From Sphingobium sp. CAP-1 (lineage in GTDB: Bacteria > Pseudomonadota > Alphaproteobacteria > Sphingomonadales > Sphingomonadaceae), in the NCBI RefSeq assembly GCF_009720145.1, contig NZ_CP046252.1:1798001-1862000 (forward strand): 64,000 nt of DNA, read 5' to 3'. The notes under the pieces were generated by a model. The model worked only from the letters and a program-made list of their open reading frames with translations. It had not been told where the DNA came from and ran no database searches. The translations under genes and the position numbers were made by a program. The first letter of the stretch is position 1, and every line of letters begins with the position of its first letter. Positions 1 to 7,161 of the stretch are shown here, piece by piece.

Positions 1-1
1 A

Positions 2-469
2 GGCGCCGCCGCGAGCGGCCCCGGCCTCAACACCCTGCTGGCCAGCGCCGATGTCGCTGCGGGCGAGAAGGTGTTCGCGAAATGCGCCGCCTGCCATACC
101 GCCACCCAGGGCGGAGCCAACGGCATCGGCCCCAATCTCTACGGCACGGTCGGCGAAGCCATTGGTCAGGGCAAGGGCGGCTTCGCCTTCTCCGAAGCGC
201 TCAAGAGCAAGGGCGGCGAATGGAGCTTCGAAAATCTCGATCATTGGCTGAAAAGCCCGCGTGAATTTGCGCCCGGCACCAAGATGACCTTCGCGGGCCT
301 GGGCAATCCGGTCGATCGCGCCAATCTGATCGCCTGGCTGAACACGCAGGGGTCGAACAAACCGCTCCCCGCCGCCGACGCTGCCCCGGCGGCCGAAGGC
401 ACCAATGCCGCCGAAGCGGGCAATGCCGCCGAGGCTCCAGCCGAAAACGCCGCCAACGCCAGCGAGTAA
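2..469 (+). CDS. c-type cytochrome, 3' part (5' end outside window)
   Basis: Small soluble class I cytochrome c, an electron carrier of the periplasm or membrane surface. The reading frame is open from base 2, so the true start lies before the window; the in-frame GTG at 71 sits inside the heme-binding region and cannot be the start. A heme attachment motif CAACH is at 83-97, and the likely sixth ligand Met is in GTKM at 284-286, about 64 residues after the heme His, the usual spacing for mitochondrial-type cytochrome c. The last 25 or so residues are a low-complexity Ala/Asn/Glu tail. The domain resembles CycM-type cytochrome c, but an N-terminal membrane anchor cannot be checked here. A strong hairpin follows the stop. 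Confidence 0.9.
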   Translation, partial: GAAASGPGLNTLLASADVAAGEKVFAKCAACHTATQGGANGIGPNLYGTVGEAIGQGKGGFAFSEALKSKGGEWSFENLDHWLKSPREFAPGTKMTFAGLGNPVDRANLIAWLNTQGSNKPLPAADAAPAAEGTNAAEAGNAAEAPAENAANASE

Positions 470-493
470 ACGATTCGATCCGAAACGGGGATC

Positions 494-523
494 GGGTGGG
501 GCGCAGCGTCAGTCGCCCCACCC
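494..523 (+). terminator. hairpin after the cytochrome c gene
   Basis: Perfect 10-bp GC-rich inverted repeat (494-503 with 514-523) around a 10-base loop, 24 bases after the cytochrome stop and before yhhQ. There is no clear T-run, so it may terminate weakly or protect the 3' end of the cytochrome mRNA. Confidence 0.55.
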
Positions 524-585
524 TGGCCTTCCGCTTGGCACATCGCCATCTTCCCCCGCCGCGAAAATGCCGATACAGGCGGCCG

Positions 586-1257
586 ATGACCTCCACGCCC
601 GCGCCCATCAGCCGTTCGCTTTTCTTCTTCTCGATCTTCTATGGCGGCATGGTCTGCATCGCCGGCGTGCTGGGGAACAAGCAGGTCGCGCTTGGCCCCT
701 TGTCCGCGATCGGGCCGATGGTCGGGCTGGGGCCGTTGGCGGTAGAGGCCGGCATCTTCGCCTTCCTGTTGCTCGTCACCATTTCCAGCGCGGTCGCGGA
801 ACTGCATGGCGGAGCGATCGCCAACCGGCTGGTGCGGATCGGCTTCCTGCCGCTGATCGCGTCGATCCTGCTGTCGATCGTCGTGCTGGCCGCCCCCGCC
901 GCCGGCGACATGGACCCGGAACGCGCCAAGGCCTTCGCCATGATGATGGGCGGCACGCCGCGCATCTGGGCAGGCGGGATTGTGGCCTATGGCGTATCGC
1001 AAACGCTCAACGTCACCCTGTTCGCCCTGCTGAAAGGACGCGAGGGCAGCCGCCTGCTCTGGCTGCGCGCCGCACTGGCCAGCATATTGTCGCAGATCGT
1101 GGACACATTGCTGTTCGTGACCATCGCCTTTTACGGCGTCTTTCCGATCGGCGAATTGCTGCTGGGCCAGATGATGGCCAAGGTCGTGCTGTCCGCCCTG
1201 TTGGTACCGCCGGTCATCTATCTGCTGGTGGCGCTAGGGCGACGACTGGATCGGTAA
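586..1257 (+). CDS. yhhQ: queuosine precursor transporter (YhhQ/VUT family)
   Basis: Inner-membrane carrier of the YhhQ/VUT family; characterised members import the queuosine precursors preQ0 or preQ1 for tRNA modification. The 223-residue product is almost entirely hydrophobic with about six membrane segments. It shows the family's features: an N-terminal GNKQVALG-like turn after the first helix, an acidic residue in the loop after the third helix (AELHGG), and a C-terminal SQIVDTLLFVTIAFYG segment, which is the most diagnostic part. The frame is open further upstream to 496, but the ATG at 586 is preceded by AGGCGG and gives the usual family length. gluQ, at about 43.5 kb, acts later in the same modification pathway. 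The exact substrate cannot be read from sequence. Confidence 0.85.
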   Translation: MTSTPAPISRSLFFFSIFYGGMVCIAGVLGNKQVALGPLSAIGPMVGLGPLAVEAGIFAFLLLVTISSAVAELHGGAIANRLVRIGFLPLIASILLSIVVLAAPAAGDMDPERAKAFAMMMGGTPRIWAGGIVAYGVSQTLNVTLFALLKGREGSRLLWLRAALASILSQIVDTLLFVTIAFYGVFPIGELLLGQMMAKVVLSALLVPPVIYLLVALGRRLDR

Positions 1258-1298
1258 TTTATCGGAGGGGGGGGTGACTGCTTCCCTCCCCTATCGCT

Positions 1299-1919
1299 TC
1301 AAAAGCTCGCCTTGATCCCGTCGATCACGAATTGCGCGGCCAGCGCAGCGAGCAGGACGCCGAGCAGGCGGGTGATGACCGCCTCGATCTTGCGCCCCAG
1401 CAGCGCCATCAGCGGCCCGGCCGCCAGCAGCGATCCCAGCATCAGGGCCAGAGTCAGCACCACCGCGCCCAGCACCACGCCGCGTTCCGCCATGCCGTTG
1501 GCGCGCGACATCAGCAGCATGACCGTGGCGATCGATCCCGGCCCGGCGATCATCGGCATCGCCATCGGGAACACCGACACATCCTCGACATGCGGCTCTT
1601 CGGTGCTGATCTTGTTGGCCCGGTCCTCGCGCCGCTGGGTGCGCTTTTCGAACACCATGTCCATCGCGATCATGAACAGCATGATGCCGCCGGCGATGCG
1701 GAAACTGTCGAGCGCGATGCCCAGCACGCCCAGCAACTGCTTGCCCCACAACGCGAACACCAGCAGGATCGCCGCCGCGATGCCGACCGCGCGGATCGCC
1801 ATCGCCCGGCGCTGGGCCGCGCTCGCGCCGCTGGTCAGGCTGGCATAGATGGGCGCACAGCCCGGCGGGTCGATCACCACGAACAAGGTGACGAAGGCGG
1901 AGAGGAACAGGGCGATCAT
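1299..1919 (-). CDS. MarC family integral membrane protein
   Basis: A 206-residue inner-membrane protein of the MarC/UPF0056 family (PF01914), predicted to have six membrane helices; no transport substrate is established for the family. Family hallmarks are visible: the N-terminal helix running into VIDPPG near residue 16, a central polar stretch EKRTQRRED, and PMAMPMIAGPGS around residues 118-129, the conserved loop of the family. It is the last gene of the leftward operon. Its ATG (1919-1917) overlaps the TGA of the upstream gene in an ATGA junction, which indicates translational coupling. Despite the name, the family is not a proven multiple-antibiotic-resistance determinant. Confidence 0.88.
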   Translation of the reverse strand: MIALFLSAFVTLFVVIDPPGCAPIYASLTSGASAAQRRAMAIRAVGIAAAILLVFALWGKQLLGVLGIALDSFRIAGGIMLFMIAMDMVFEKRTQRREDRANKISTEEPHVEDVSVFPMAMPMIAGPGSIATVMLLMSRANGMAERGVVLGAVVLTLALMLGSLLAAGPLMALLGRKIEAVITRLLGVLLAALAAQFVIDGIKASF

Positions 1920-2575
1920 GATCCGGCTTTCACCCCATTTTCTTTCACCACGTCATCGATGACGGTTTCATAGGCAGAGCCGGTCCATATCCGCACGCTA
2001 ACGCGGCGGCTGTTGTCGGCGGCGACATCGGCGGTCCAGACAAGGCTCTCGTCAGGCGGCGGCGCCTCTCCCTTCACCGGCGGCGGGCCGTCGGGACGGA
2101 GTCCACCCTCCTTGCAGATCGCGACCTTGCCGGTCAGAAATTCGGGCGCGCCGCGCGCCACACTCAACCGGTCGCCATGGTCGAGAATCCATTGCCAGCG
2201 GCCTTTCTTGTCGCGCCGCCAGATCGTGGTGAAATAGCCGACCGATCCGTCGGGCCGCTGCCAGTCGCCAGTGCTGGCCGCCAGATTGCCGTCGCACGAG
2301 ACATAGACGATCGATGGCGACCAGCGCACGGAGGCAGGCGGATCGGCCTGTTTTTTCAGCCAGTCCTGCGCCAGCACCCTTTGCGGCACGAACATCACCG
2401 CGTCGGCCGCGGCGGTGGCGCGAAAGGCTGTCCATTGTCCCTTGTTCTGCGCCAGCCGGTTGAACGCGATTTCCGCCGCGATCACGCTGCTGGGATCGGG
2501 CTGGAACCGCAGTGGCGGCTTCGCGGCGATCAATGCGATCGCCGCCACGCCCAGCAGCGCCAGCCGCGCCGTCAC
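1916..2575 (-). CDS. exported protein of unknown function, DUF4440/NTF2-like
   Basis: A 219-residue protein with a short N-terminal hydrophobic segment (residues 3-18) that looks like a signal peptide, so it is probably periplasmic. The middle part (about residues 30-160) has the pattern of SnoaL/DUF4440 proteins of the NTF2-like fold, including AFNRLAQNKGQW, a DAVMFVP strand, STGDW, and YFTTIWRR followed by WQWILDHGD. The C-terminal 60 residues include a proline-rich stretch and are not recognised. The start is GTG (2575-2573), overlapping the folD stop as GTGA; its own stop overlaps marC as ATGA. No function is known. Its place between folD and a MarC-like protein gives no clear functional link. 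Confidence 0.7.
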   Translation of the reverse strand: MTARLALLGVAAIALIAAKPPLRFQPDPSSVIAAEIAFNRLAQNKGQWTAFRATAAADAVMFVPQRVLAQDWLKKQADPPASVRWSPSIVYVSCDGNLAASTGDWQRPDGSVGYFTTIWRRDKKGRWQWILDHGDRLSVARGAPEFLTGKVAICKEGGLRPDGPPPVKGEAPPPDESLVWTADVAADNSRRVSVRIWTGSAYETVIDDVVKENGVKAGS

Positions 2576-3468
2576 AGACCCTCTGGCTTGGGCAGGCCGG
2601 TGCGGGCATGGGCGGCGACCAGCGTGTTGCGCAGCAGCACCGCGATCGTCATCGGCCCGACCCCGCCCGGAACCGGGGTGATGGCGCGGACATGGGCCAG
2701 CGCTTCCGCCGTGGCGACATCGCCGACGATGCGGCTCTTACCTTCCTCTTCGGTATCGGCGACGCGGTTGATGCCGACATCGATCACGGTCGCGCCCGGC
2801 TTGATCCATTCGCCCTTGACCATTTCGGCCCGGCCGACGGCGGCGATGACGATGTCGGCGCGGTGGACCACGCTCGCCAGGTCATGGGTGCGGCTGTGCG
2901 CGATGGTGACAGTGGCGTTTTCGGCCAGCAGCAATTGCGCCATCGGCTTACCGACGATGTTGGATCGGCCGACGACCACCGCCTCCATGCCGGACAGATC
3001 GCCCAGTTCATCCTTCAGCAGCATGATGCAACCCATCGGCGTGCAGGGGACCAGCGCCTCCTGCCCCGTGGCCAGCCGCCCGGCATTGACGACATGGAAA
3101 CCGTCCACATCCTTGGCCGGGGCGATCGCGCCGATCACGGCCGCCTCATTGATATGGCTGGGCAGCGGCAACTGGACCAGGATGCCGTCGACCCGCTCAT
3201 CGTGATTCAGTTCCTCGATCAGGTCAAGCAGGTCGTCCTCGCCGATGCTGTCGGGGCGCTTAAACTCGAAGCTTTCCATGCCGACCGCGACGGTCATCTT
3301 GCCCTTGGAGCGGACATAGACGCTGCTGGCCGGATCCTCACCCACCAGCACCACGGCGAGGCCCGGCTTGCGCCCCGCCTGTTCCACGAAGGCGGCGACG
3401 CCGTTGGCCACCTTGTCGCGCAGCCCCGCCGCGAACGCCTTGCCGTCAATGAGCTTACCGATGGTCAT
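2572..3468 (-). CDS. folD: bifunctional methylenetetrahydrofolate dehydrogenase/cyclohydrolase
   Basis: Cytosolic FolD interconverts 5,10-methylene-, 5,10-methenyl- and 10-formyl-tetrahydrofolate with NADP, supplying one-carbon units for purine (see purN), methionine and formyl-Met-tRNA synthesis. The 298-residue length is typical. The catalytic pair is visible as Tyr51 and Lys55 in YVRSK. Other signatures are DVDGFH, the PCTP motif with MGC after it, GRSNIVGKP at the Rossmann fold, and the C-terminal TPVPGGVGPMT. The frame is open upstream, but the ATG at 3468 begins the conserved N-terminus MTIGKLIDGK and overlaps the upstream stop as ATGA. It is the third gene of a leftward operon with 4-base overlaps on both sides. 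Confidence 0.97.
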   Translation of the reverse strand: MTIGKLIDGKAFAAGLRDKVANGVAAFVEQAGRKPGLAVVLVGEDPASSVYVRSKGKMTVAVGMESFEFKRPDSIGEDDLLDLIEELNHDERVDGILVQLPLPSHINEAAVIGAIAPAKDVDGFHVVNAGRLATGQEALVPCTPMGCIMLLKDELGDLSGMEAVVVGRSNIVGKPMAQLLLAENATVTIAHSRTHDLASVVHRADIVIAAVGRAEMVKGEWIKPGATVIDVGINRVADTEEEGKSRIVGDVATAEALAHVRAITPVPGGVGPMTIAVLLRNTLVAAHARTGLPKPEGL

Positions 3469-3791
3469 GTCTTGTCTACCCAGATTTCGATGAGGGCGGT
3501 CAGGCGGTCCAGTGCGCCGCCGCCGCCGATGATACGCAATCGCTTTAGCCGGTTGGTGTCGCCTGATTCCAGCAAAATCGCGCCTTTGGGCCAATCCAGC
3601 CGTTTCGACAGCAGTGCGGTCAGCGCATCATTGGCCTTGCCCTTTTCCGGCACGGCGCGAACACGGGCGGACAGCCAGCGCACGCCCTGCGCATCGGTCC
3701 AGCCGCCGCCGATATCGTCCTTCGCCGATCCGGGGGTCAGCCGGACGCAGAGCAGCAGGTCATCGCCGGCCGGGGCGTAAACAGGCTTCAG
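3465..3791 (-). CDS. DUF167/YggU family protein, probable CTG start
   Basis: Small protein of the DUF167 (YggU) family, about 108 residues if started at 3791. The family has known structures but no established biochemical role. The conserved core is clear: VRLTPGSAKD near the N-terminus, VPEKGKAN, then ALTALLSKRLDWPK and the GDTNRLKRLRI motif. The first ATG/GTG/TTG in frame is the GTG at 3683, but that would discard the conserved VRLTPGSA strand, which is open and well conserved in style upstream. The only candidate at a plausible place is CTG at 3791-3789, which overlaps the yggT stop as CTGA, exactly like the other 4-base overlaps in this operon. No ATG, GTG or TTG occurs between 3684 and the overlap. 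Confidence 0.75.
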   Translation of the reverse strand: MKPVYAPAGDDLLLCVRLTPGSAKDDIGGGWTDAQGVRWLSARVRAVPEKGKANDALTALLSKRLDWPKGAILLESGDTNRLKRLRIIGGGGALDRLTALIEIWVDKT

Positions 3792-4102
3792 GCCGCGGCC
3801 CGCATCAGCAAGGAAAACAGATTCTGGCGCACCGGCCCCTGAAGGATGATAACCGCCAGCAGCACCACCATCGGCGACAGGTCCAGTGCGCCCAGATCGG
3901 GCATGAACTTGCGCACAGGGCGGTAAAGCGGCTCGGTCATGCGGTCGAGCGCATAGACACCGTTACGGACATGCTGGTTGGACAGGTTGATAACGTTGAA
4001 GGCGATCAGCCAGCTCAACACCGCCTGAACGATAATGATCCACCATATCGCCTCCAGCACAATGTAGACGATGCCGTTCAGGGCGTTGAGAAGTTCGAAC
4101 AA
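3788..4102 (-). CDS. YggT family membrane protein
   Basis: A 104-residue inner-membrane protein of the YggT family (PF02325). Two hydrophobic blocks (about residues 10-34 and 72-88) flank the conserved cytoplasmic segment RMTEPLYRPVRKFMP, in which EP.Y.P.R is the family signature. Members are linked to osmotic adaptation and, in Gram-positive relatives (YlmG), to division-associated gene clusters, but the molecular role is not known. It is the first gene of the leftward operon; the region 4103-4237 to its right must hold the promoter, shared back to back with the GNAT gene. Its TGA overlaps the proposed CTG start of the DUF167 gene. Confidence 0.9.
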   Translation of the reverse strand: MFELLNALNGIVYIVLEAIWWIIIVQAVLSWLIAFNVINLSNQHVRNGVYALDRMTEPLYRPVRKFMPDLGALDLSPMVVLLAVIILQGPVRQNLFSLLMRAAA

Positions 4103-4237
4103 ACTACCGGCCTTCCATGCTGCGCTGCCGCGAATGTGATGCCGTATCTAGCGGTGGGGGCATCCCGCCACAAGCGCAGCCGCCGCATTATTCCACCAAC
4201 GACAGGACAAAGCCGTCCAGCGCGTATAGGAGGGGGC

Positions 4238-4762
4238 ATGGATTTTCGAGACGCTATTCCCGCCGACGCCCCGCTGATCGCCGCCATCCATGTGGCGAGC
4301 TGGCGCGTCGCCTATGCCCATATCATGGACCCGGCCTGGCTGGCCGACGGGGTCGAGGCGGATCGACTGGCAATCTGGACCCGGCGGTTGACCGGGCCGG
4401 AACCGGGCCAGCGCGTCATCATCGCGGAGCGGGATGGGGCGGCCGTGGGATTCACCTGCGTCATCGGCGGGGCCGACGTGAAATGGGGTACGCTGGTCGA
4501 CAATCTGCACGCGCTGCCAGCGGCGAAGGGCGGAGGGATCGGCACTGCCCTGCTCGATCAGGCGGCGCGCTGGACGGTCGCGGGCTGGCCGGACGAAGGC
4601 CTGTTCCTGTGGTGCTATACCGACAATCAAGCAGCGCGGGGCTTCTATGCGGCGCGCGGCGGCGTGGAGGTGGAGGATTGGGACAAGCCCGGCCCGGACG
4701 GGCGGACGCTGCCAGAAAAGCGGATCGCCTGGGCCGATCCGCGTCGACTGATCCGGGATTAG
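4238..4762 (+). CDS. GNAT family N-acetyltransferase
   Basis: A 174-residue acetyltransferase of the GCN5-related fold, presumed to move an acetyl group from acetyl-CoA to an amine; the substrate is unknown. Residues 1-25 match the typical N-terminal strand and helix (FRDAIPADAPLIAAIHVASW). The acetyl-CoA pyrophosphate loop is degenerate but recognisable as AAKGGGIGTALLDQA around residues 97-111, and the C-terminal NQAARGFYAARGG is the usual motif B. The ATG at 4238 has a strong ribosome site AGGAGGGGG just upstream. The gene diverges from yggT and is followed after four bases by a DUF5990-like gene, so the two are probably co-transcribed. Confidence 0.88.
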   Translation: MDFRDAIPADAPLIAAIHVASWRVAYAHIMDPAWLADGVEADRLAIWTRRLTGPEPGQRVIIAERDGAAVGFTCVIGGADVKWGTLVDNLHALPAAKGGGIGTALLDQAARWTVAGWPDEGLFLWCYTDNQAARGFYAARGGVEVEDWDKPGPDGRTLPEKRIAWADPRRLIRD

Positions 4763-4766
4763 GGCG

Positions 4767-5192
4767 ATGGCGCGGGCGGATCAGATTGAGATCGGAATGC
4801 GAATCGTCATCGACCGGCCGGTCGAGGGCGTCTGCTACAGTTTGCAGGACAAGGATGGCCATCCACTGGGTCCGCAATGCGGGCGATCGGGCGAGGCGCT
4901 GGCCTTCGATTTTGCCGTCCGCATCGCCCCCGGCCCGAAATTTTTCGGCGATCAGGTGCAGCGCGAAGAGCCGGAGCGACGCTTCGTCTATATCCGCGTC
5001 GGGCAACTGGCCGGCGACCCGGCATCGCTCTGGAGCCGCCGCATCAAGATCGACATTCACGACCTGCCACCGGACCTGATCGCCTGCGCGACCGGCGGTG
5101 CGGGCCGCATCGCCATCACCGTTCCCGGCACGGCCCGCGACGGCACGCCCGCCTGCGCCACTGTCAGCCCGATCAGCCGGCATATTATGTGA
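4767..5192 (+). CDS. DUF5990-like protein
   Basis: A 141-residue soluble protein that resembles the DUF5990 family: an N-terminal strand MRIVIDRPVEGVCYSLQDK, then a DFAVRIAPG strand and RFVYIRVGQLAGD. This looks like an all-beta small-molecule or protein interaction domain, but no function is known. There is no signal peptide or membrane segment. It starts four bases after the GNAT stop, so the two genes are likely translated from one mRNA. Assignment to DUF5990 rests on recall of the pattern and is moderate; that the frame is a real gene is well supported by its spacing and codon pattern. Confidence 0.65.
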   Translation: MARADQIEIGMRIVIDRPVEGVCYSLQDKDGHPLGPQCGRSGEALAFDFAVRIAPGPKFFGDQVQREEPERRFVYIRVGQLAGDPASLWSRRIKIDIHDLPPDLIACATGGAGRIAITVPGTARDGTPACATVSPISRHIM

Positions 5193-5234
5193 GGGGGCAG
5201 GGTCTTAGTTGACAGCCACAGTCTGGCTAATCCC

Positions 5235-6140
5235 TCACTTCCTTACCAATGTCCCCGCGCCGCGATCAGTGAAGATTTCCAGCAGCATCGCATGCGGCAC
5301 CCGGCCATCGAGGATGACGGCGGCGTCCACGCCGCCCTCGACCGCGCGGACACAGGTTTCCAGCTTGGGGATCATGCCGCCGCTAATCGTGCCGTCGGCC
5401 TCCAGCCCATGGATCGCTTCCGGGTCGAGATCGGTCAGCAACTGGCCCTGCTTGTCCAGAACGCCGGCCACGTCGGTCAGCAGGAAGAAGCGCGACGCCT
5501 TCAGCTCCGCCGCGATCGCGCCCGCCATGGTGTCGGCGTTGACATTATAGGTGTGGCCGTCGGTGCCGATGCCCACCGGGGCGACGACCGGAATGATGCC
5601 GTTGGTGGCCAGCGTGTCGAGGATCGAGCGATCGACCGAGACGGGATCACCGACGAAGCCCAGGTCGACATTGCGCTCGATCCCCGAATTGGGGTCCGCC
5701 TCACGCTTGCCCAGCACCTTTTCGCACAGGACCAGCCCGCCATCCTTGCCCGAAATGCCGACCGCGCGGCCGCCCGCGCCGGCGATCCAGCCGACGATTT
5801 CCTTGTTGATCGATCCCGCCAGCACCATTTCGGCGATCTTGGCGGTTTCCGCGTCGGTGACGCGCAGGCCGCCGACAAATTGCGATTCGACGCCCAGCTT
5901 CTTGAGCATGGCGCCGATCTGCGGCCCGCCACCGTGGACGACGACGACATTGATGCCCACCGCCTTCATCAGCACGACATCCTCGGCGAAGTCGCGCGCG
6001 GCTTCAGGGTCGCCCATGGCGTGGCCGCCATATTTGACGACGAAGGTCTTGCCCGCATATCGCTGCATATAGGGCAGCGCCTCGACAAGGGTTTCGGCCT
6101 TCGCGAGGAGCGCGGGATTAGGAGCGTGCTTGCTGTTCAT
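5235..6140 (-). CDS. argB: acetylglutamate kinase
   Basis: ArgB phosphorylates N-acetyl-L-glutamate with ATP, the second and feedback-controlled step of arginine synthesis, in the cytosol. The 301-residue product has the N-terminal helix typical of hexameric, arginine-sensitive enzymes (PALLAKAETLVEALPYMQRY). The amino-acid-kinase motifs follow: KYGGHAM near residue 36, VHGGGPQIG near 68, GLRVTD, the NVNADTMAG nucleotide region, and SGGMIPKLETC near the C-terminus. The frame extends to 6176, but the ATG at 6140 is closest to the conserved N-terminus. It stands alone, with an ompA-like gene upstream on the same strand separated by tandem hairpins. Confidence 0.96.
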   Translation of the reverse strand: MNSKHAPNPALLAKAETLVEALPYMQRYAGKTFVVKYGGHAMGDPEAARDFAEDVVLMKAVGINVVVVHGGGPQIGAMLKKLGVESQFVGGLRVTDAETAKIAEMVLAGSINKEIVGWIAGAGGRAVGISGKDGGLVLCEKVLGKREADPNSGIERNVDLGFVGDPVSVDRSILDTLATNGIIPVVAPVGIGTDGHTYNVNADTMAGAIAAELKASRFFLLTDVAGVLDKQGQLLTDLDPEAIHGLEADGTISGGMIPKLETCVRAVEGGVDAAVILDGRVPHAMLLEIFTDRGAGTLVRK

Positions 6141-6210
6141 GCGCGCGCGCATAGGGCCAAAGCGCTGACTGGGCAAGTTTTAGCCATACTCCTCCCCGTA
6201 AGACGAAGAT

Positions 6211-6240
6211 GTTGGATAGAGGCAACGGCCTCCATCCAAC
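6211..6240 (-). terminator. hairpin, distal of two after the OmpA-type gene
   Basis: Inverted repeat 6211-6222 with 6229-6240, one internal mismatch, 6-base loop. It lies downstream of the OmpA-type gene and upstream of argB on the minus strand. On that strand it is followed by a pyrimidine-rich ATCTTCGTCTT stretch, so it is the better terminator candidate of the tandem pair. Confidence 0.5.
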
Positions 6241-6252
6241 ACCAAAGGCGAT

Positions 6253-6285
6253 GGCGGAGGGGTTCGATAGAGCGTCCCCTCCGCC
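6253..6285 (-). terminator. perfect 10-bp hairpin after the OmpA-type gene
   Basis: Perfect inverted repeat GGCGGAGGGG (6253-6262) with CCCCTCCGCC (6276-6285), 13-base loop, 44 bases downstream of the OmpA-type stop. No U-run follows, so it may stabilise the mRNA 3' end and work together with the second hairpin at 6211-6240. Confidence 0.5.
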
Positions 6286-6329
6286 TGGCCTGCAACCAAC
6301 CACCTCCCTTTGCAGGAAAGGATCGGGAA

Positions 6330-7010
6330 TCAGCCGCGCACGTCGCCTTCCGTCACCGGCGCGATCTTGATTTCAACGCGGCGGTTGGCGGCCTTGCCTT
6401 CTTCGGTCGCGTTCGACGCGATCGGCTGGGTTTCGCCATAGCCGCGCGTCGCGATGCGGGCCGACTGCACACCCTTGCTCACCAGATAATTGGCGACCGA
6501 CTGGGCACGGCGTTCGGACAGTGCCTGATTATAGGCGTCCGCGCCGTCGCTGTCGGTATGACCCAGAACATCGATATAGGTTTTGGGATATTGCGCCAGA
6601 ACCGACGCAACTTCGTTCAGCGTCGGCTGGAACTGCGGCTGCACGTCCGCCTTGTCATAGCCGAAAGTGATGCCAGAGGGCATCCGCAGCAGCAGATTGT
6701 CGCCATCGCGAATCACGTCGACGCCGCTGCCGGCGGTCTGTTCGCGCAGCTTGCGCTCCTGCGCATCCATATAGGCGCCAATGCCCGCGCCCGCGACCGC
6801 GCCAATGCCCGCGCCCAATATCTTTTCGGTGCGATCATGCCGCCCGCCGACCAGATCGCCCAGCAGATAGCCGCCCAGCGCGCCGCCAATGCCGCCGATC
6901 GCGGCCTTGGAAATGCTACGCTGTCCCGTCTGCGGATCAGTGGTGCAGGCGGTGGTGGCGAGCATGGCGGCCAGACCCGCCGCGCTGATGATGCGATGTG
7001 CAATCTTCAT
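6330..7010 (-). CDS. OmpA-family lipoprotein with glycine-zipper domain
   Basis: A 226-residue outer-membrane lipoprotein that should link the envelope to peptidoglycan. Residues 1-22 form a lipoprotein signal ending in ATTAC, with Cys22 as the lipid-modified residue. Residues 36-90 are glycine-zipper sequence (AIGGIGGALGGYLLGD and GAGIGAVAGAGIGAY). Residues about 105-220 are an OmpA C-terminal peptidoglycan-binding domain with GHTDSDGADAYNQALSERRA and the closing TEEGKAANRRVEI, including the Asp and Arg that bind diaminopimelate in the family. The ATG at 7010 is preceded by GGGAAGAAG; the longer frame to 7088 lacks these features. Same architecture as YiaD-type lipoproteins. Confidence 0.93.
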   Translation of the reverse strand: MKIAHRIISAAGLAAMLATTACTTDPQTGQRSISKAAIGGIGGALGGYLLGDLVGGRHDRTEKILGAGIGAVAGAGIGAYMDAQERKLREQTAGSGVDVIRDGDNLLLRMPSGITFGYDKADVQPQFQPTLNEVASVLAQYPKTYIDVLGHTDSDGADAYNQALSERRAQSVANYLVSKGVQSARIATRGYGETQPIASNATEEGKAANRRVEIKIAPVTEGDVRG

Positions 7011-7161
7011 AATCTTCTTCCCTTGTCTTTTCCGACCGTTGGAGCAGTTGCCCCCCTCAATGGCCGAAGCAAGTCGTTTGTTCCACATCCGAACTGAACT
7101 CTGGCTGAGAGCGATGTTGTGAAAATGAAAGAATTGCCGTTATAGGGGTTAGCTGACCACC

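Noticed and set aside
470..585. A preQ1 riboswitch ahead of yhhQ
   Set aside because: The leader contains only the cytochrome 3' hairpin and a purine site; the small pseudoknot and conserved A-rich tail of a preQ1 riboswitch are not seen.
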